The notes: generated by a model from the letters alone, not told the origin. Positions 39,461 to 49,164 are shown, numbered from the stretch's first letter. The stretch is 64,000 nt of DNA from UMGS1532 sp045542355 (GCA_045542355.1 JAZQKX010000013.1:1-64000); one strand, 5' to 3'. Translations and numbers: made by a program.

Positions 39461-41074
39461 TTATGCTAACTTAAATTTGTGCATGATATTGTAAATCTTA
39501 GCGCCTAGCGGCAGGTTTTCATAATCTTCTTTTGACAGTGCGCGAAGTACAATCAACATAGCAAAATATACAATCACACCAATAATTATTGAAAGTAGCG
39601 TACTTACAGTATTTCCTAAATCCTTAACTGTAAGTGTATAAGTAATATACACTGTTAATCCCATTATAAGCATGGAAATTGTCGGCTTCAGTAGGTGATT
39701 TAATAAATTCAATCGAACAGGAACAAATTTATTGAGATAATATATTTCCACAACCATAACTATAAATTGATAAATAATAGTGCTTATAACTGCGCTGACG
39801 GCACCGTAGTTCATAACTTTTAAAAATACGATATTTAACACCAGTTTTATAAAGGCGCCAATTAGTAAAATAATTGCGGGATATTTCTGTTTACCCAGGC
39901 CATAGAACACACCGTTGAGCACAAATGTGATTGCGGCAAAAATCATAGCAATGGTTTGCAACTGCAATAACAGAGCTCCGTCTGAAACAGTGGGGTACAG
40001 TAGCATTAATATTGGCTCCGCTAATACAGTCAGTCCCATAGCACATGGAAGCATTAATAAAATGCTTAAAAACATGGTGTTGGTCAGATTGTCTTGAGCG
40101 CCTTTATAATCCTCTTTTTGAATAAGAGCGGATATAACAGGCACCATTGCGATGAACAATGTTGCACCAAGCGCTAACGGCATGTGGGTAATGGTTTCTG
40201 TTTTTGACATAATTCCATACGCCTCGACATTACCTGTGTATAAATTAACAGTTACCGAATCTATATTTCCGCTAAGCGATGAAACAAGGGAAGCAAAAGA
40301 AGCAGGAACTGCCAACATTGTAATAGTTTTAATTAGATTTCTTGTACTTGAGTTTTGAGAATAACTCTCTTGTGAGTCACATTTATAATTAATGTATTTT
40401 TTTCTTAGCATATAATGGCTGAGCATATATCCCAAGGAGATAAGAGCGGCAACCGAGGTAGAAATATTACCCGCAGCAGCCATAACAGCTGTATCAGTTC
40501 CGATAGCCATATATACAAATGAGATAGAAAGAAGACAGTTGAAAAACTGCTCAACGATTTCTGAAATGCTGGTTGATTTAAGACTGCCAAGCCCTGTGAA
40601 ATAACCGCGCAATACCGAGTTTGACGAAACAAACATAACTGCGGGTGCTAATGACATAAGGGTGTAAGCAACACCTGGAGCTCCAAACAAAACAACAGAT
40701 AAAGGTTTTGCAAACAGGAACATAAATAGAGCCAATATAAAGCCGATTAAGGTGAACATTTTGAAAGCTACACTAAATATTTTATGTGCTCCTTTATAAT
40801 CACCTATAGCAACTCTCTCAGATACCAACTTCGACACAACATTCGGAATACCTATCGAAGAAATAGCAAGTAACACCATGTAAAGCTGATAACCTGTTGA
40901 GTAGTAGCCACTGCCAACATTACCAAAACCGGGTATGTTAACTATGACAATCTTATAGACGAGTCCCAATACCTTGACAACGATTTGTGCCACTGCTAAC
41001 ATCATGACATTCTTAGTAAAGGAAGTTGCTTCTTCTTTTTCAATTTTTGAGATTAATTTATTGTTATTTTCCAT
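39461..41074 (-). CDS. polysaccharide/lipid flippase, SpoVB/MurJ-like (MOP superfamily)
   Basis: This integral membrane protein of 537 residues has about 14 hydrophobic segments, the MOP (MATE/PST) exporter pattern. N-terminal KNVMMLAVAQIVVKVLGLVYK and the ARG-like loop of the polysaccharide biosynthesis branch fit SpoVB/YtgP-type proteins, which flip lipid-linked cell wall precursors. It may be the lipid II flippase or a sporulation cortex protein; sequence reading cannot decide. The frame begins further upstream, but ATG 41074 has an AGAGGATA site, and the extra 15 residues overlap a possible extended -10 (41108-41116). It is divergent from the malic enzyme gene. Confidence 0.88.
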   Translation of the reverse strand: MENNNKLISKIEKEEATSFTKNVMMLAVAQIVVKVLGLVYKIVIVNIPGFGNVGSGYYSTGYQLYMVLLAISSIGIPNVVSKLVSERVAIGDYKGAHKIFSVAFKMFTLIGFILALFMFLFAKPLSVVLFGAPGVAYTLMSLAPAVMFVSSNSVLRGYFTGLGSLKSTSISEIVEQFFNCLLSISFVYMAIGTDTAVMAAAGNISTSVAALISLGYMLSHYMLRKKYINYKCDSQESYSQNSSTRNLIKTITMLAVPASFASLVSSLSGNIDSVTVNLYTGNVEAYGIMSKTETITHMPLALGATLFIAMVPVISALIQKEDYKGAQDNLTNTMFLSILLMLPCAMGLTVLAEPILMLLYPTVSDGALLLQLQTIAMIFAAITFVLNGVFYGLGKQKYPAIILLIGAFIKLVLNIVFLKVMNYGAVSAVISTIIYQFIVMVVEIYYLNKFVPVRLNLLNHLLKPTISMLIMGLTVYITYTLTVKDLGNTVSTLLSIIIGVIVYFAMLIVLRALSKEDYENLPLGAKIYNIMHKFKLA

Positions 41075-41144
41075 ATAGTATCCTCTCAAAATAGAAAGTA
41101 CAAATATAATATACCACAAATCTCCAAAAAAGGCTACATAAATA

Positions 41145-41173
41145 TTGAAAATATTTTATTAATGTGTTAAAAT
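41145..41173 (+). promoter_or_regulatory. promoter of the malic enzyme gene
   Basis: TTGAAA at 41145-41150 and TAAAAT at 41168-41173 are 17 bases apart, with TGT before the -10 (extended). Confidence 0.7.
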
Positions 41174-41205
41174 TAGCGGGTGAACACTCAAAGAAGGTGG
41201 ATGTT

Positions 41206-42378
41206 TTGGATATAAAGAAAAAAGCGTTGGAAGCTCACTATCAGTGGAATGGTAAAATTGAAATAATTTCCCGAACTCCTATAGAGAACAGTGAGCAATT
41301 ATCTATCGCGTATACTCCCGGTGTTGCAGAACCGTGTCTTGAAATAAATAAAGATGTAAACAAATCCTATGAGCTTACAAGACGTAGCAATCTGGTTGCA
41401 GTTGTAACTGATGGCACTGCGGTGTTGGGACTTGGTGATATCGGACCTGAGGCAGGAATGCCTGTTATGGAGGGCAAATGTTGTTTGTTTAAAGAGTTCG
41501 GCGGAGTAGATGCTTTCCCACTTTGTATAAAGTCTAAAGATGTAGAGGAGATTGTCAGGACTGTATATCTGCTTTCGGGTAGCTTTGGCGGTATCAACCT
41601 TGAGGATATATCGGCGCCGCGTTGCTTTGAAATTGAGAGAAAATTAAAGGAATTGTGCGACATTCCTGTTTTTCACGATGACCAACACGGCACAGCAATA
41701 GTTGTTGGAGCGGCTCTTATTAATGCTCTAAAGCTTGTTGGCAAACCTATTGAGTCGGCTAAATGCGTGATAAACGGAGCTGGTTCTGCTGGTATTGCTA
41801 TTGGTAAACATTTAATTAAGTTGGGTGTTAAAAATCTCACAATGGTAGACCGCTTCGGTATAATATGCGAGGGTGACCCACAGCTGAATGATGCACAGCG
41901 TGAGATGAGTGTTGTTACCAATCGCAATAAAGAAGTAGGTAATTTGGCTGATGCTATCAGAAATGCGGATGTTTTTATTGGTGTATCTGCTCCTAATGTT
42001 GTTAGCGAAGACATGATAAAATCAATGAATCCTGATGCTATTGTATTCCCAATGGCTAACCCTGTACCCGAGATAATGCCAGATTTGGCCTTAAAAGCAG
42101 GTGCAAGAATTGTTGGTACAGGTCGTTCAGATTTCCAGAATCAGATTAACAATGTTTGTGCTTTTCCTGGTATTTTTCGCGGTGCATTGGATGTCAGAGC
42201 CAGTGACATTAACGATGAAATGAAGATGGCAGCATCGATTGCTATTGCATCTTTGGTAAGCGATTCTGAACTTTCAGAAGATTATATTATACCAAAAGCC
42301 TTCGACAAGCGGGTAGGAAAGGCGGTTGCAGAAGCAGTGTCAAAAGCCGCCAAAGAATCCGGAGTTGCCAGAATCTAA
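41206..42378 (+). CDS. NAD(P)-dependent malic enzyme
   Basis: The enzyme oxidatively decarboxylates malate to pyruvate. The 390-residue protein is the short bacterial form without a phosphotransacetylase domain. Key residues: Tyr in LSIAYTPGVAEPC near residue 35, Lys in PLCIKSKD near residue 93, metal-binding DDQHGT near residue 150, and the dinucleotide motif NGAGSAGIAIGK near residue 187. The frame opens at ATG 41164, but AGAAGGTGG at 41192-41199 directs initiation at TTG 41206, giving the usual DIKKKALEAHYQWNGKIE start. It is monocistronic with a strong terminator. Confidence 0.93.
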   Translation: MDIKKKALEAHYQWNGKIEIISRTPIENSEQLSIAYTPGVAEPCLEINKDVNKSYELTRRSNLVAVVTDGTAVLGLGDIGPEAGMPVMEGKCCLFKEFGGVDAFPLCIKSKDVEEIVRTVYLLSGSFGGINLEDISAPRCFEIERKLKELCDIPVFHDDQHGTAIVVGAALINALKLVGKPIESAKCVINGAGSAGIAIGKHLIKLGVKNLTMVDRFGIICEGDPQLNDAQREMSVVTNRNKEVGNLADAIRNADVFIGVSAPNVVSEDMIKSMNPDAIVFPMANPVPEIMPDLALKAGARIVGTGRSDFQNQINNVCAFPGIFRGALDVRASDINDEMKMAASIAIASLVSDSELSEDYIIPKAFDKRVGKAVAEAVSKAAKESGVARI

Positions 42379-42424
42379 AAAACACACAAAGTTTTAAAAG
42401 AATTTATTCATAATATTATAATTT

Positions 42425-42460
42425 GAGTTTGCTTTTTTATTAAAAGCAGACTCTTTTTTT
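42425..42460 (+). terminator. terminator of the malic enzyme gene
   Basis: GAGTTTGCTTTT (42425-42436) pairs with AAAAGCAGACTC (42442-42453, one G-T pair), followed by seven Ts. It is one of the strongest in the window. The remaining 170 bases before mazF hold no gene; a small TAGCT...AGCTA hairpin lies at 42600-42616. Confidence 0.92.
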
Positions 42461-42632
42461 ATTACTTTCACTCCATGGAATTTTTTGGAATATATTGTAA
42501 TAAAAATCTATGTTTAAAGACAAAGTAATCAGTCAAATATATTAACGAACGAAATAGTAATCCAAAAAAATTTACGGCGAAATGCCTGGATATACATAGT
42601 AGCTTCGTCGTAGCTAAAGTGAGTGAAATAGA

Positions 42633-42986
42633 ATGAATATTAAACGCGGTGAAATTTATTATGCGGATTTAAGCCCTGTTATTGGCTCGGAACAGGGGGG
42701 AGTGAGACCTGTTCTGATAGTACAAAATGATGTAGGCAACAGATATAGTCCTACAGTTATTGCTGCCGCCATCACTAGTCAAAAGGAAAAGAATAATCTT
42801 CCAACTCACATAAAGGTGAATGCCGATGGTTGTGGACTTGCAAAGGATTCTATAGTTTTATTGGAACAGGTGCGCACTATTGACAAGCAGCGGCTCAAAG
42901 AGAGAATGGGTAGCTTAGGTATTGAAACTATGGATATGGTAAATCACGCTTTGTCGGTTAGTTTCGGACTTAATGAGACGCAATAA
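42633..42986 (+). CDS. MazF/NdoA-family mRNA interferase toxin
   Basis: This 117-residue protein of the MazF/PemK family cuts mRNA at short specific sequences. The N-terminal signature RGEIYYADLSPVIGSEQGGVRPVLIVQND is very close to Bacillus NdoA (EndoA), and VIAAAITSQ and LLEQVRTIDKQRL follow as expected. An antitoxin usually lies just upstream (EndoAI/MazE); here the 250 bases upstream hold none, only the malic enzyme terminator. The antitoxin may be elsewhere. ATG at 42633 has a weak GTGAGTG site. The pcrA gene follows with its own promoter. Confidence 0.92.
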   Translation: MNIKRGEIYYADLSPVIGSEQGGVRPVLIVQNDVGNRYSPTVIAAAITSQKEKNNLPTHIKVNADGCGLAKDSIVLLEQVRTIDKQRLKERMGSLGIETMDMVNHALSVSFGLNETQ

Positions 42987-43011
42987 ATATTTATAAAATT
43001 AATAATAATGA

Positions 43012-43040
43012 TTGAACTCTTCTTAGATTTGTTGTAAAAT
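43012..43040 (+). promoter_or_regulatory. promoter of pcrA
   Basis: TTGAAC at 43012-43017 and TAAAAT at 43035-43040 are 17 bases apart, 28 bases before the start codon. Confidence 0.6.
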
Positions 43041-43068
43041 AAAATGATAGAAAGTATATGGTGATTTT

Positions 43069-45462
43069 ATGACAATTAAAGAAGAGTTTATTAATATCAG
43101 AAAGCAGATTATAGAGAGGGATTTTTCCCGTATGAATGATATGCAGCTTAAAGCTGTTACGGCAACAAAGGGTCCCGTATTGATTCTTGCTGGGGCCGGT
43201 AGCGGTAAAACCACTGTTCTTGTTAACAGAATTGCAAATCTTATTAAATACGGCGATGCCTATAATACCACCGATACTGGGGACATTAATGAAAATTTAT
43301 TAAATATTGCTAAAGAATGTCTTGAAACAGATGATTTTGACGGCAAGTTATTCTCTTATAACCCCGTTAAACCTTGGGAGATTTTAGCAATCACCTTTAC
43401 AAATAAAGCCGCTGGTGAGCTTAAGGAACGTATTGCTACTAAATTGGGGGACAGCGCTACATATATCAAAACAGGCACTTTCCATTCAATTTGCTCTAAG
43501 ATTCTTCGTCGCGACGGAGACCGTTTAGGCTACGACAGAAATTATACTATTTACGATACCGACGACCAGAAGCGGGTAATGAAGGACGTTTGCAAACAGT
43601 TAGGAATAGACGAAAAGCAGATTCAGCCAAAGACAATTCTTAACGAAATCAGCCATGCAAAGGACAGGCTTTTATCACCGGATGATTTTGCAAAAGAAGT
43701 AGGTGTTGACGTACGTCTTAGATACATATCTAAGGCATACTATAAATACCAAGAAAATCTTTTAAAAGCCAATGCCATGGATTTTGACGACTTAATATAC
43801 AATACAGTCAGATTATTCCAAGAAAACACCGATGTTTTAGATTACTACAGAGACCGAATTAAATACATAATGGTGGATGAATATCAGGATACCAACCCTG
43901 CTCAATATATGATGGTTAAGTTGTTAGCTGAGAAAAGCAGAAATATATGCGTTGTTGGTGATGATGACCAGAGTATTTATAAATTCCGTGGTGCAACCAT
44001 TGAAAATATTCTGAATTTTGAAAAGCATTATCCCGATGCATTGGTTATCAGACTTGAGCAGAACTACCGTTCTACCCAGAATATATTGGATGCCGCTAAC
44101 GCTGTTATATCCAATAACATGGATCGCAAGGGAAAAAGTCTCTGGACTTCTAATGGAACAGGTGAAAAGATAAGCGCAGTCACGGCTGAAAACGAAGCTG
44201 ATGAAGCGCGATTTGTTTCTGAAGAAGTTTTACTGCACGTAAAAAACGGCGGTAAATTCAGCGATTGCGCCATACTTTATCGCATGAATGCTCAATCAAA
44301 TGCCATTGAAAATGTATTCGTTCGTTCAGGTATACCATATAAGGTTATTGGCGGTTTGCGATTCTACGACCGCAAGGAAATTAAGGATGTAATTTCTTAT
44401 CTCAATGTTATTAATAACCCCAGCGATAATGTGCGTCTCCGTAGAATAATCAATGAGCCTAAGCGTGGAATTGGAAATACCACCGTTGAAAACGCTTTAA
44501 GCATATCGGATTCTTTAGGATTATCACTCTTTGAAGTATTTGAAAATGCTGAAAACTATCCCTCAATATCCAGAGCCGCAGGAAAACTAAAGGAGTTCTG
44601 CGGAGTTATCCGTGATCTGCAATCCGACATAGAAGTTTTAAATCTGCACGAACTTCTTAAAGAGATGCTGGAGAAAACAGGATACAATCTTTATCTGGCG
44701 ACTTTACCTCCCGACGAAAGCGACCGTGGAGAAAACGTGCAGGAATTGATTTCCTCTGTTATGCAATATGAGGAGGAGAACGAAAACGCAACCTTGTCCG
44801 GATTCTTGGAAGAGGTATCCCTTATCAGCGATATTGATTCCTACGAAGAGGGTGCTGATGCAACCGTTCTCATGACACTTCATTCTGCTAAGGGGTTGGA
44901 ATTCGACACTGTATTTCTCATAGGTATGGAGGAGGGGATTTTTCCTGGCAATCAGACTATCTACGGCGGTCCTGAGGAGATGGAGGAAGAACGCCGCATT
45001 GCTTATGTTGGAATTACAAGAGCCAAGAGAAAGCTGTATGTTACAAATGCATATAGGCGTATGCTCTACGGTCAGACAAGCTATAACAGGGCTTCCAGAT
45101 TTTTTAACGAAATTCCTACGTTTTTATGCGATATTTGCAGTAGAGTGCAAAACGGAAATGATATCTTTGGAGATAGCTATTCTCCAAGAGCTGCATACTC
45201 AGGTTATCAGAAGAGAAATAACTACGTTTCTAACTCAGCAGTTTCCCGTCCGCAATTCAATACCCAACGTGCCGAAACTAAAAGAAATCTCCCAAGCGGT
45301 CAAAAGTTTTCTGAGGGTGATACAGTGGTCCATTCAGTATTTGGCGAGGGAACCGTTCTTAAAGCTACACCTATGGGTAATGATACATTGCTTGAGATTA
45401 ACTTTATCTCGGCAGGAAACAAGAAATTAATGGCGGCTTTTGCCAAACTTAAGAAGGTGTAG
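43069..45462 (+). CDS. pcrA: ATP-dependent DNA helicase PcrA (UvrD/Rep family)
   Basis: This superfamily 1A 3'-5' helicase is used in repair and in clearing replication-transcription conflicts. It has 797 residues. Motifs: Walker A LAGAGSGKTTVL near residue 40, ITFTNKAAGELKER (Ia) near 110, VDEYQDTN (Walker B) near 268, VVGDDDQSIYKFRGA (III) near 295, LEQNYRS (IV) near 328, VLMTLHSAKGLEFDTVF (V) near 606 and AYVGITRAKRKLY (VI) near 645. The C-terminus ends with the PcrA-specific GDTVVHSVFGEGTVL segment. Next gene starts one base after its stop. Confidence 0.96.
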   Translation: MTIKEEFINIRKQIIERDFSRMNDMQLKAVTATKGPVLILAGAGSGKTTVLVNRIANLIKYGDAYNTTDTGDINENLLNIAKECLETDDFDGKLFSYNPVKPWEILAITFTNKAAGELKERIATKLGDSATYIKTGTFHSICSKILRRDGDRLGYDRNYTIYDTDDQKRVMKDVCKQLGIDEKQIQPKTILNEISHAKDRLLSPDDFAKEVGVDVRLRYISKAYYKYQENLLKANAMDFDDLIYNTVRLFQENTDVLDYYRDRIKYIMVDEYQDTNPAQYMMVKLLAEKSRNICVVGDDDQSIYKFRGATIENILNFEKHYPDALVIRLEQNYRSTQNILDAANAVISNNMDRKGKSLWTSNGTGEKISAVTAENEADEARFVSEEVLLHVKNGGKFSDCAILYRMNAQSNAIENVFVRSGIPYKVIGGLRFYDRKEIKDVISYLNVINNPSDNVRLRRIINEPKRGIGNTTVENALSISDSLGLSLFEVFENAENYPSISRAAGKLKEFCGVIRDLQSDIEVLNLHELLKEMLEKTGYNLYLATLPPDESDRGENVQELISSVMQYEEENENATLSGFLEEVSLISDIDSYEEGADATVLMTLHSAKGLEFDTVFLIGMEEGIFPGNQTIYGGPEEMEEERRIAYVGITRAKRKLYVTNAYRRMLYGQTSYNRASRFFNEIPTFLCDICSRVQNGNDIFGDSYSPRAAYSGYQKRNNYVSNSAVSRPQFNTQRAETKRNLPSGQKFSEGDTVVHSVFGEGTVLKATPMGNDTLLEINFISAGNKKLMAAFAKLKKV

Positions 45463-45463
45463 C

Positions 45464-45943
45464 ATGGGTAAGGAAGCTAAGACCAACGCTGTTCGTATTC
45501 TTGAGAAAGCCAATATTAAGTTTAGTGTAAACAATTATGTTTGCGGGGAATTTGTTGATGCTGTTAAAATTGCGGATATGCTTTCCCAGCCATATGAATC
45601 TTCCTATAAAACATTAGTGGCACAAGGGAGAAGCACACGGAATTATTTTGTGTTCTGCGTTCCTATTGCCGAGGAGCTTGACTTAAAAAAAGCGGCAAAA
45701 TGTGTTGGTGAAAAATCTGTTGCCTTGATTCATGTTAAGGACATAACCCCTGTGACGGGATACATTAGAGGCGGTTGTACGCCTATCGGCATGAAAAAAC
45801 ATTATGTAACAGTAATAGATAAAACTGCTGAAAAATTTCCCGAAATAATTATAAGCGGTGGTAAAATCGGTGTTCAGCTTTTACTTAATCCATACGACCT
45901 TTCTAAGATAACCGATGCGACCTTTGCTGATATAGTTTTGTGA
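45464..45943 (+). CDS. Cys-tRNA(Pro)/aminoacyl-tRNA deacylase, YbaK/EbsC family
   Basis: This editing enzyme hydrolyses mischarged tRNA (typically Cys-tRNA-Pro). The 159-residue protein has the YbaK pattern: ILEKANIKFSVNNYV at the start, YKTLVAQGRSTRNYFVFCVPI near residue 47 (catalytic Lys region), and VTGYIRGGCTPIGMKK near residue 101 with the conserved GGCSPxG-type loop. The ATG at 45464 follows AAGAAGGTG at the end of pcrA; the frame is open to 45440 but without a site. Confidence 0.92.
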   Translation: MGKEAKTNAVRILEKANIKFSVNNYVCGEFVDAVKIADMLSQPYESSYKTLVAQGRSTRNYFVFCVPIAEELDLKKAAKCVGEKSVALIHVKDITPVTGYIRGGCTPIGMKKHYVTVIDKTAEKFPEIIISGGKIGVQLLLNPYDLSKITDATFADIVL

Positions 45944-45962
45944 GAAAATGAGGAGACTTGAA

Positions 45963-46973
45963 ATGAACGAGATTATAATGTCTGTTGGTATCGTGGCATA
46001 CAACGAGGAGGATTTTATTCCCTCGTTATTGTCTGATATACTGGCTCAGGATTTTCCAAAGAAACAGATAGAACTGCTGTTTATAAATAGTATGTCAACA
46101 GACGGAACAGTTGGAATTTTTAAGGAATTCAAGGAAAACCATGGTGAAGAATATAAAAACATTTTAGTTCTCGACAATCCTCTTAAAAATCAAGCGAGTG
46201 GTTGGAATGTTGCTATTGATAATTTCAGTGGTGATGCCTTGATAAGACTTGATGCACATGCCAAAATCACTCAAGATTTTATCAGACATAATGCCGAATG
46301 CTTATGCTCTGGTGAAATGGTTTGCGGTGGCATGAGACCTAATATTATAAAGAATGCTACTGCTCTCAAAAATTTAGTTTTACTTGCCGATACCTCAATG
46401 TTCGGAGGTAGCTTTGGTAAATATCACAACAGCGATAAGAAAAGCTATGTAGATACTTTGTTTCACGGATGCTATCGCAAAGAAGTAATTGAAAAGGTGG
46501 GACACTTCAACCCTGAGTTGGGTAGAACTGAGGATAATGATTTCCATCAGCGTGTTCGCCAGGCAGGATATAAAATCTGCTATGACCCGCAAATTAAATC
46601 TTATCAGTATTCAAGAGGTAGTATTATCGGATCTGTTCGCCAAAAATACGGTAACGGATTTTGGATTGGAAGAACAACTGCAGTTAATCCTAAATGTATT
46701 TCTCTTTTCCATTTTGTACCCTTTTTATTTGTCCTTGCAATAATCGGAACGTCAGTGATTGGTGCACTATGGACTTGGGCTTTGTTTGCTTTGCTGATAG
46801 CGGCATACGGATTTGTTAATATTGCATTAAGTCTTATTTCGATTATTTCCGCTAAACCTTTTCACCTTGTTAATTTATTGCTTCCAATTATGTTTTTGGC
46901 ATTGCATTTAGCCTATGGAATCGGAACGATAATGGGATTTATCAGCATATTAACTCGTAATCCAAAAAGGTAA
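45963..46973 (+). CDS. family 2 glycosyltransferase with C-terminal membrane segments
   Basis: This is a probable membrane-associated glycosyltransferase of the succinoglycan ExoA type. The 336-residue protein has the GT2 start VGIVAYNEEDFIPSLLSDIL, a donor-binding INSMSTDGTVGI near residue 44, and the acceptor-side RTEDNDFHQRVRQAG (ED motif) near residue 192. Three hydrophobic segments follow in the last 90 residues. ATG 45963 is preceded by GAGGAG at 45950-45955; the ATG at 45948 lies before that site and is rejected. The glycan it builds is unknown. An EamA-type transporter gene follows 10 bases later. Confidence 0.87.
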   Translation: MNEIIMSVGIVAYNEEDFIPSLLSDILAQDFPKKQIELLFINSMSTDGTVGIFKEFKENHGEEYKNILVLDNPLKNQASGWNVAIDNFSGDALIRLDAHAKITQDFIRHNAECLCSGEMVCGGMRPNIIKNATALKNLVLLADTSMFGGSFGKYHNSDKKSYVDTLFHGCYRKEVIEKVGHFNPELGRTEDNDFHQRVRQAGYKICYDPQIKSYQYSRGSIIGSVRQKYGNGFWIGRTTAVNPKCISLFHFVPFLFVLAIIGTSVIGALWTWALFALLIAAYGFVNIALSLISIISAKPFHLVNLLLPIMFLALHLAYGIGTIMGFISILTRNPKR

Positions 46974-46982
46974 GAGGTAATA

Positions 46983-47855
46983 ATGAATAGGAATTATTTG
47001 TATATTATTTTAGCGGCTGTTGGCTGGGGAATAACCGGTATTTTTATTTCCGCTCTTGATGGATATGGATTAACAACACCCATCATCAGCGCCGCCCGTT
47101 CTGTGTTTACCGCATTGATTATTGGACTTTGGCTATTAATCTACAATCGCAGTGCATTTAAAATCCGACTTAAAGACATTTGGGTGTTTATAGGTACAGG
47201 TGTTCTCAGTTTCACGTTCTTTACATATTGTTATTATTTATCAATTAATTACAACGGCATGGCGGTTGCGGCTGTTCTGCTTTATACGGCACCTGTGTTC
47301 GTATCGGTTATGTCGGCGTTAATATTCAGGTCTGCATTTACTAAATATAAGGTTATTGCATTGATTTTATCATTTTTAGGCTGCGCATTAGTTTCTGAAG
47401 TATTTAATGCAGACTATCGAATTTCAACAATGGGCATACTTTCGGGATTAGGCTCAGGATTTGGATACGCATTATATACTATTTTCGGCGAGATAGCGAT
47501 TAAAAAGGGATATAAGAGCGAGACAATATCTTTTTATACCTTTGTGTCGGCTTCAGTTGCAACAGTGACTTTCGCGTTATTTGGCGGTATACCTGAGATT
47601 AGTGATTTTGGCAAAATATCGGTTATATTAGTATTGTTTGCTTTGCTAACAGGTGCGGCGCCTTATTTACTTTATACCAAGGGGTTAGAAAAAACCGAGC
47701 CCTCAATGGCAGCTATTGTGGCAACCATAGAACCTGTTGTGGCGGCTATACTCGGTGTTACCGTTTTAAACGAGGGTTTAACAATAACAAAATTTTTTGG
47801 TATCCTATTAATATTTATTTCGTTACTTGTTGCCAATAGGCAAAAAGAATGTTGA
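46983..47855 (+). CDS. DMT-superfamily (EamA) transporter
   Basis: This membrane protein of 290 residues has ten predicted hydrophobic helices arranged as two EamA repeats, one starting near residue 5 (LYIILAAVGWGITGIFIS) and the other near residue 150 (GILSGLGSGFGYALYTIFGE). The second repeat ends with the typical TIEPVVAAILGVTVLNEGLT. Relatives export amino acids, sugars or other metabolites; the substrate cannot be read. It follows the glycosyltransferase gene closely behind AGAGGTAATA and is likely in the same operon. Confidence 0.9.
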   Translation: MNRNYLYIILAAVGWGITGIFISALDGYGLTTPIISAARSVFTALIIGLWLLIYNRSAFKIRLKDIWVFIGTGVLSFTFFTYCYYLSINYNGMAVAAVLLYTAPVFVSVMSALIFRSAFTKYKVIALILSFLGCALVSEVFNADYRISTMGILSGLGSGFGYALYTIFGEIAIKKGYKSETISFYTFVSASVATVTFALFGGIPEISDFGKISVILVLFALLTGAAPYLLYTKGLEKTEPSMAAIVATIEPVVAAILGVTVLNEGLTITKFFGILLIFISLLVANRQKEC

Positions 47856-47880
47856 ATTCTCTAGCTTGTTGTGTTACAAT
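47852..47880 (+). promoter_or_regulatory. promoter of murI-argS
   Basis: TTGAAT at 47852-47857 and TACAAT at 47875-47880 are 17 bases apart, with TGT before the -10 (extended). The -35 overlaps the stop codon of the transporter gene. Confidence 0.65.
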
Positions 47881-47914
47881 TATTAGGTTAAATCTTTTGT
47901 AAGGAGTGGTAGCT

Positions 47915-48742
47915 ATGGCTGATAACAGACCTATTGGTGTATTTGATTCGGGACTTGGCGGTTTAACGGTTGTTCGCGAGTTAATCAAGGTTATGCCTTA
48001 CGAGGATATTGTATATTTTGGTGACACAGGCAGAGTGCCGTATGGTACCCGTAGCCGTGAGACTATCTATAAATACACAAAGCAGGATGAAAGCTTTTTA
48101 TTGTCTCAGGATGTTAAAATGATAATTGCCGCTTGTGGCACTGTCAGTTCTGTTGCATCAGGGACAGGTGAATTGCTTCCTGTACCATTTGTAGAGGTTG
48201 TGTCTCATGCCGCCAGGAGAGCGGTTGAGGCAACTGTTAACGGCAAAATCGGTGTGATAGCCACCCCCGCGACAGTTAAAAGTAATTCTTATAAAAAGTA
48301 TATACATTCATTAATGCCCAACGCTGAGGTAGTTCAAAACGATTGTCCATTGTTTGTACCACTTGTTGAGGCAGGCTGGGTCGAGCGTGACGATTTGGTA
48401 ATAATAGAGACCGCCCGAAGATATTTAGAGCCTATCAAAGCGGCAGGTGTGGACGTTTTGATTATGGGTTGCACACACTATCCTGTTATAACCGACGTTA
48501 TAAGGGATATAATGGGTGAAAATGTCGCCTTAGTTAATACAGGTGAATATACCGCCAAAGCGGCATACGATATGCTTGTTTCTAAGGATATGCAATCGGA
48601 AAGCAAAACACTGGGTACTCAGAAATATTTTGTCAGCGATAAAACCGAGGCGTTCTCCAAAACCGCCTCTATCCTTATGGGCTCACGTTTTACAGGGAAT
48701 GTAAGCGAGGTTGATATACATAGCGTTAAGGAGCTATTTTAA
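47915..48742 (+). CDS. murI: glutamate racemase
   Basis: The enzyme makes D-glutamate from L-glutamate for peptidoglycan. The 275-residue protein carries IGVFDSGLGGLTVV at the start, the first catalytic Cys in IAACGTVSS near residue 72 and the second in IMGCTHYPVI near residue 183, plus YFGDTGRVPYG near residue 35. The usual AACN after the first Cys reads AACG here, a conservative oddity. ATG 47915 follows AAGGAGTGG; the GTG at 47906 overlaps it. It overlaps the next gene by TAATG. Confidence 0.93.
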   Translation: MADNRPIGVFDSGLGGLTVVRELIKVMPYEDIVYFGDTGRVPYGTRSRETIYKYTKQDESFLLSQDVKMIIAACGTVSSVASGTGELLPVPFVEVVSHAARRAVEATVNGKIGVIATPATVKSNSYKKYIHSLMPNAEVVQNDCPLFVPLVEAGWVERDDLVIIETARRYLEPIKAAGVDVLIMGCTHYPVITDVIRDIMGENVALVNTGEYTAKAAYDMLVSKDMQSESKTLGTQKYFVSDKTEAFSKTASILMGSRFTGNVSEVDIHSVKELF

Positions 48743-49164
48743 TGAAGGAAGTTACATTTAATATAAAGGGAACTCAGGAAATCGACGGTCATTCCGATGT
48801 TATTGAATTTATGTCGGTGGGTAAATATACAAATTCTGATGATTCCGTAATTCTTGAATATGACGAAAGCGTTTCTTTTGGTGTAAAGGGTGTGAAAACA
48901 ACCCTAACACTCCATCAAAACGGTGTTGTAACCTTGGAGCGAAGCGGGGGAAAATACGGTAATCTTATCGTTGAAGAGGGGAAAAGACACCTCTGTCAAT
49001 ACTCCACCGAATACGGGGATATTATGATTGGAATCTTCGGTGAAAGTGTCAAGAATAACTTGACGGAAGATGGTGGCAGCCTGTCCTTGCAGTATTCCAT
49101 AGATGTTAATGCAGGATTATTAAGTAAAAATAAAGTAGAGATAAGCATAAGAGAGGAAGCTTAA
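48742..49164 (+). CDS. DUF1934 (YwiB-like) beta-barrel protein
   Basis: This 140-residue soluble, beta-rich protein has the pattern of the DUF1934 family (Bacillus YwiB), a calycin-like barrel: repeated strands such as VILEYDESVSFGVKGVKTTLTL near residue 36 and LCQYSTEYGDIMIGIFGESV near residue 83. Function is unknown. As in Bacillus, it lies directly before argS. It starts at a TAATG overlap with murI and ends one base before argS. Confidence 0.85.
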   Translation: MKEVTFNIKGTQEIDGHSDVIEFMSVGKYTNSDDSVILEYDESVSFGVKGVKTTLTLHQNGVVTLERSGGKYGNLIVEEGKRHLCQYSTEYGDIMIGIFGESVKNNLTEDGGSLSLQYSIDVNAGLLSKNKVEISIREEA

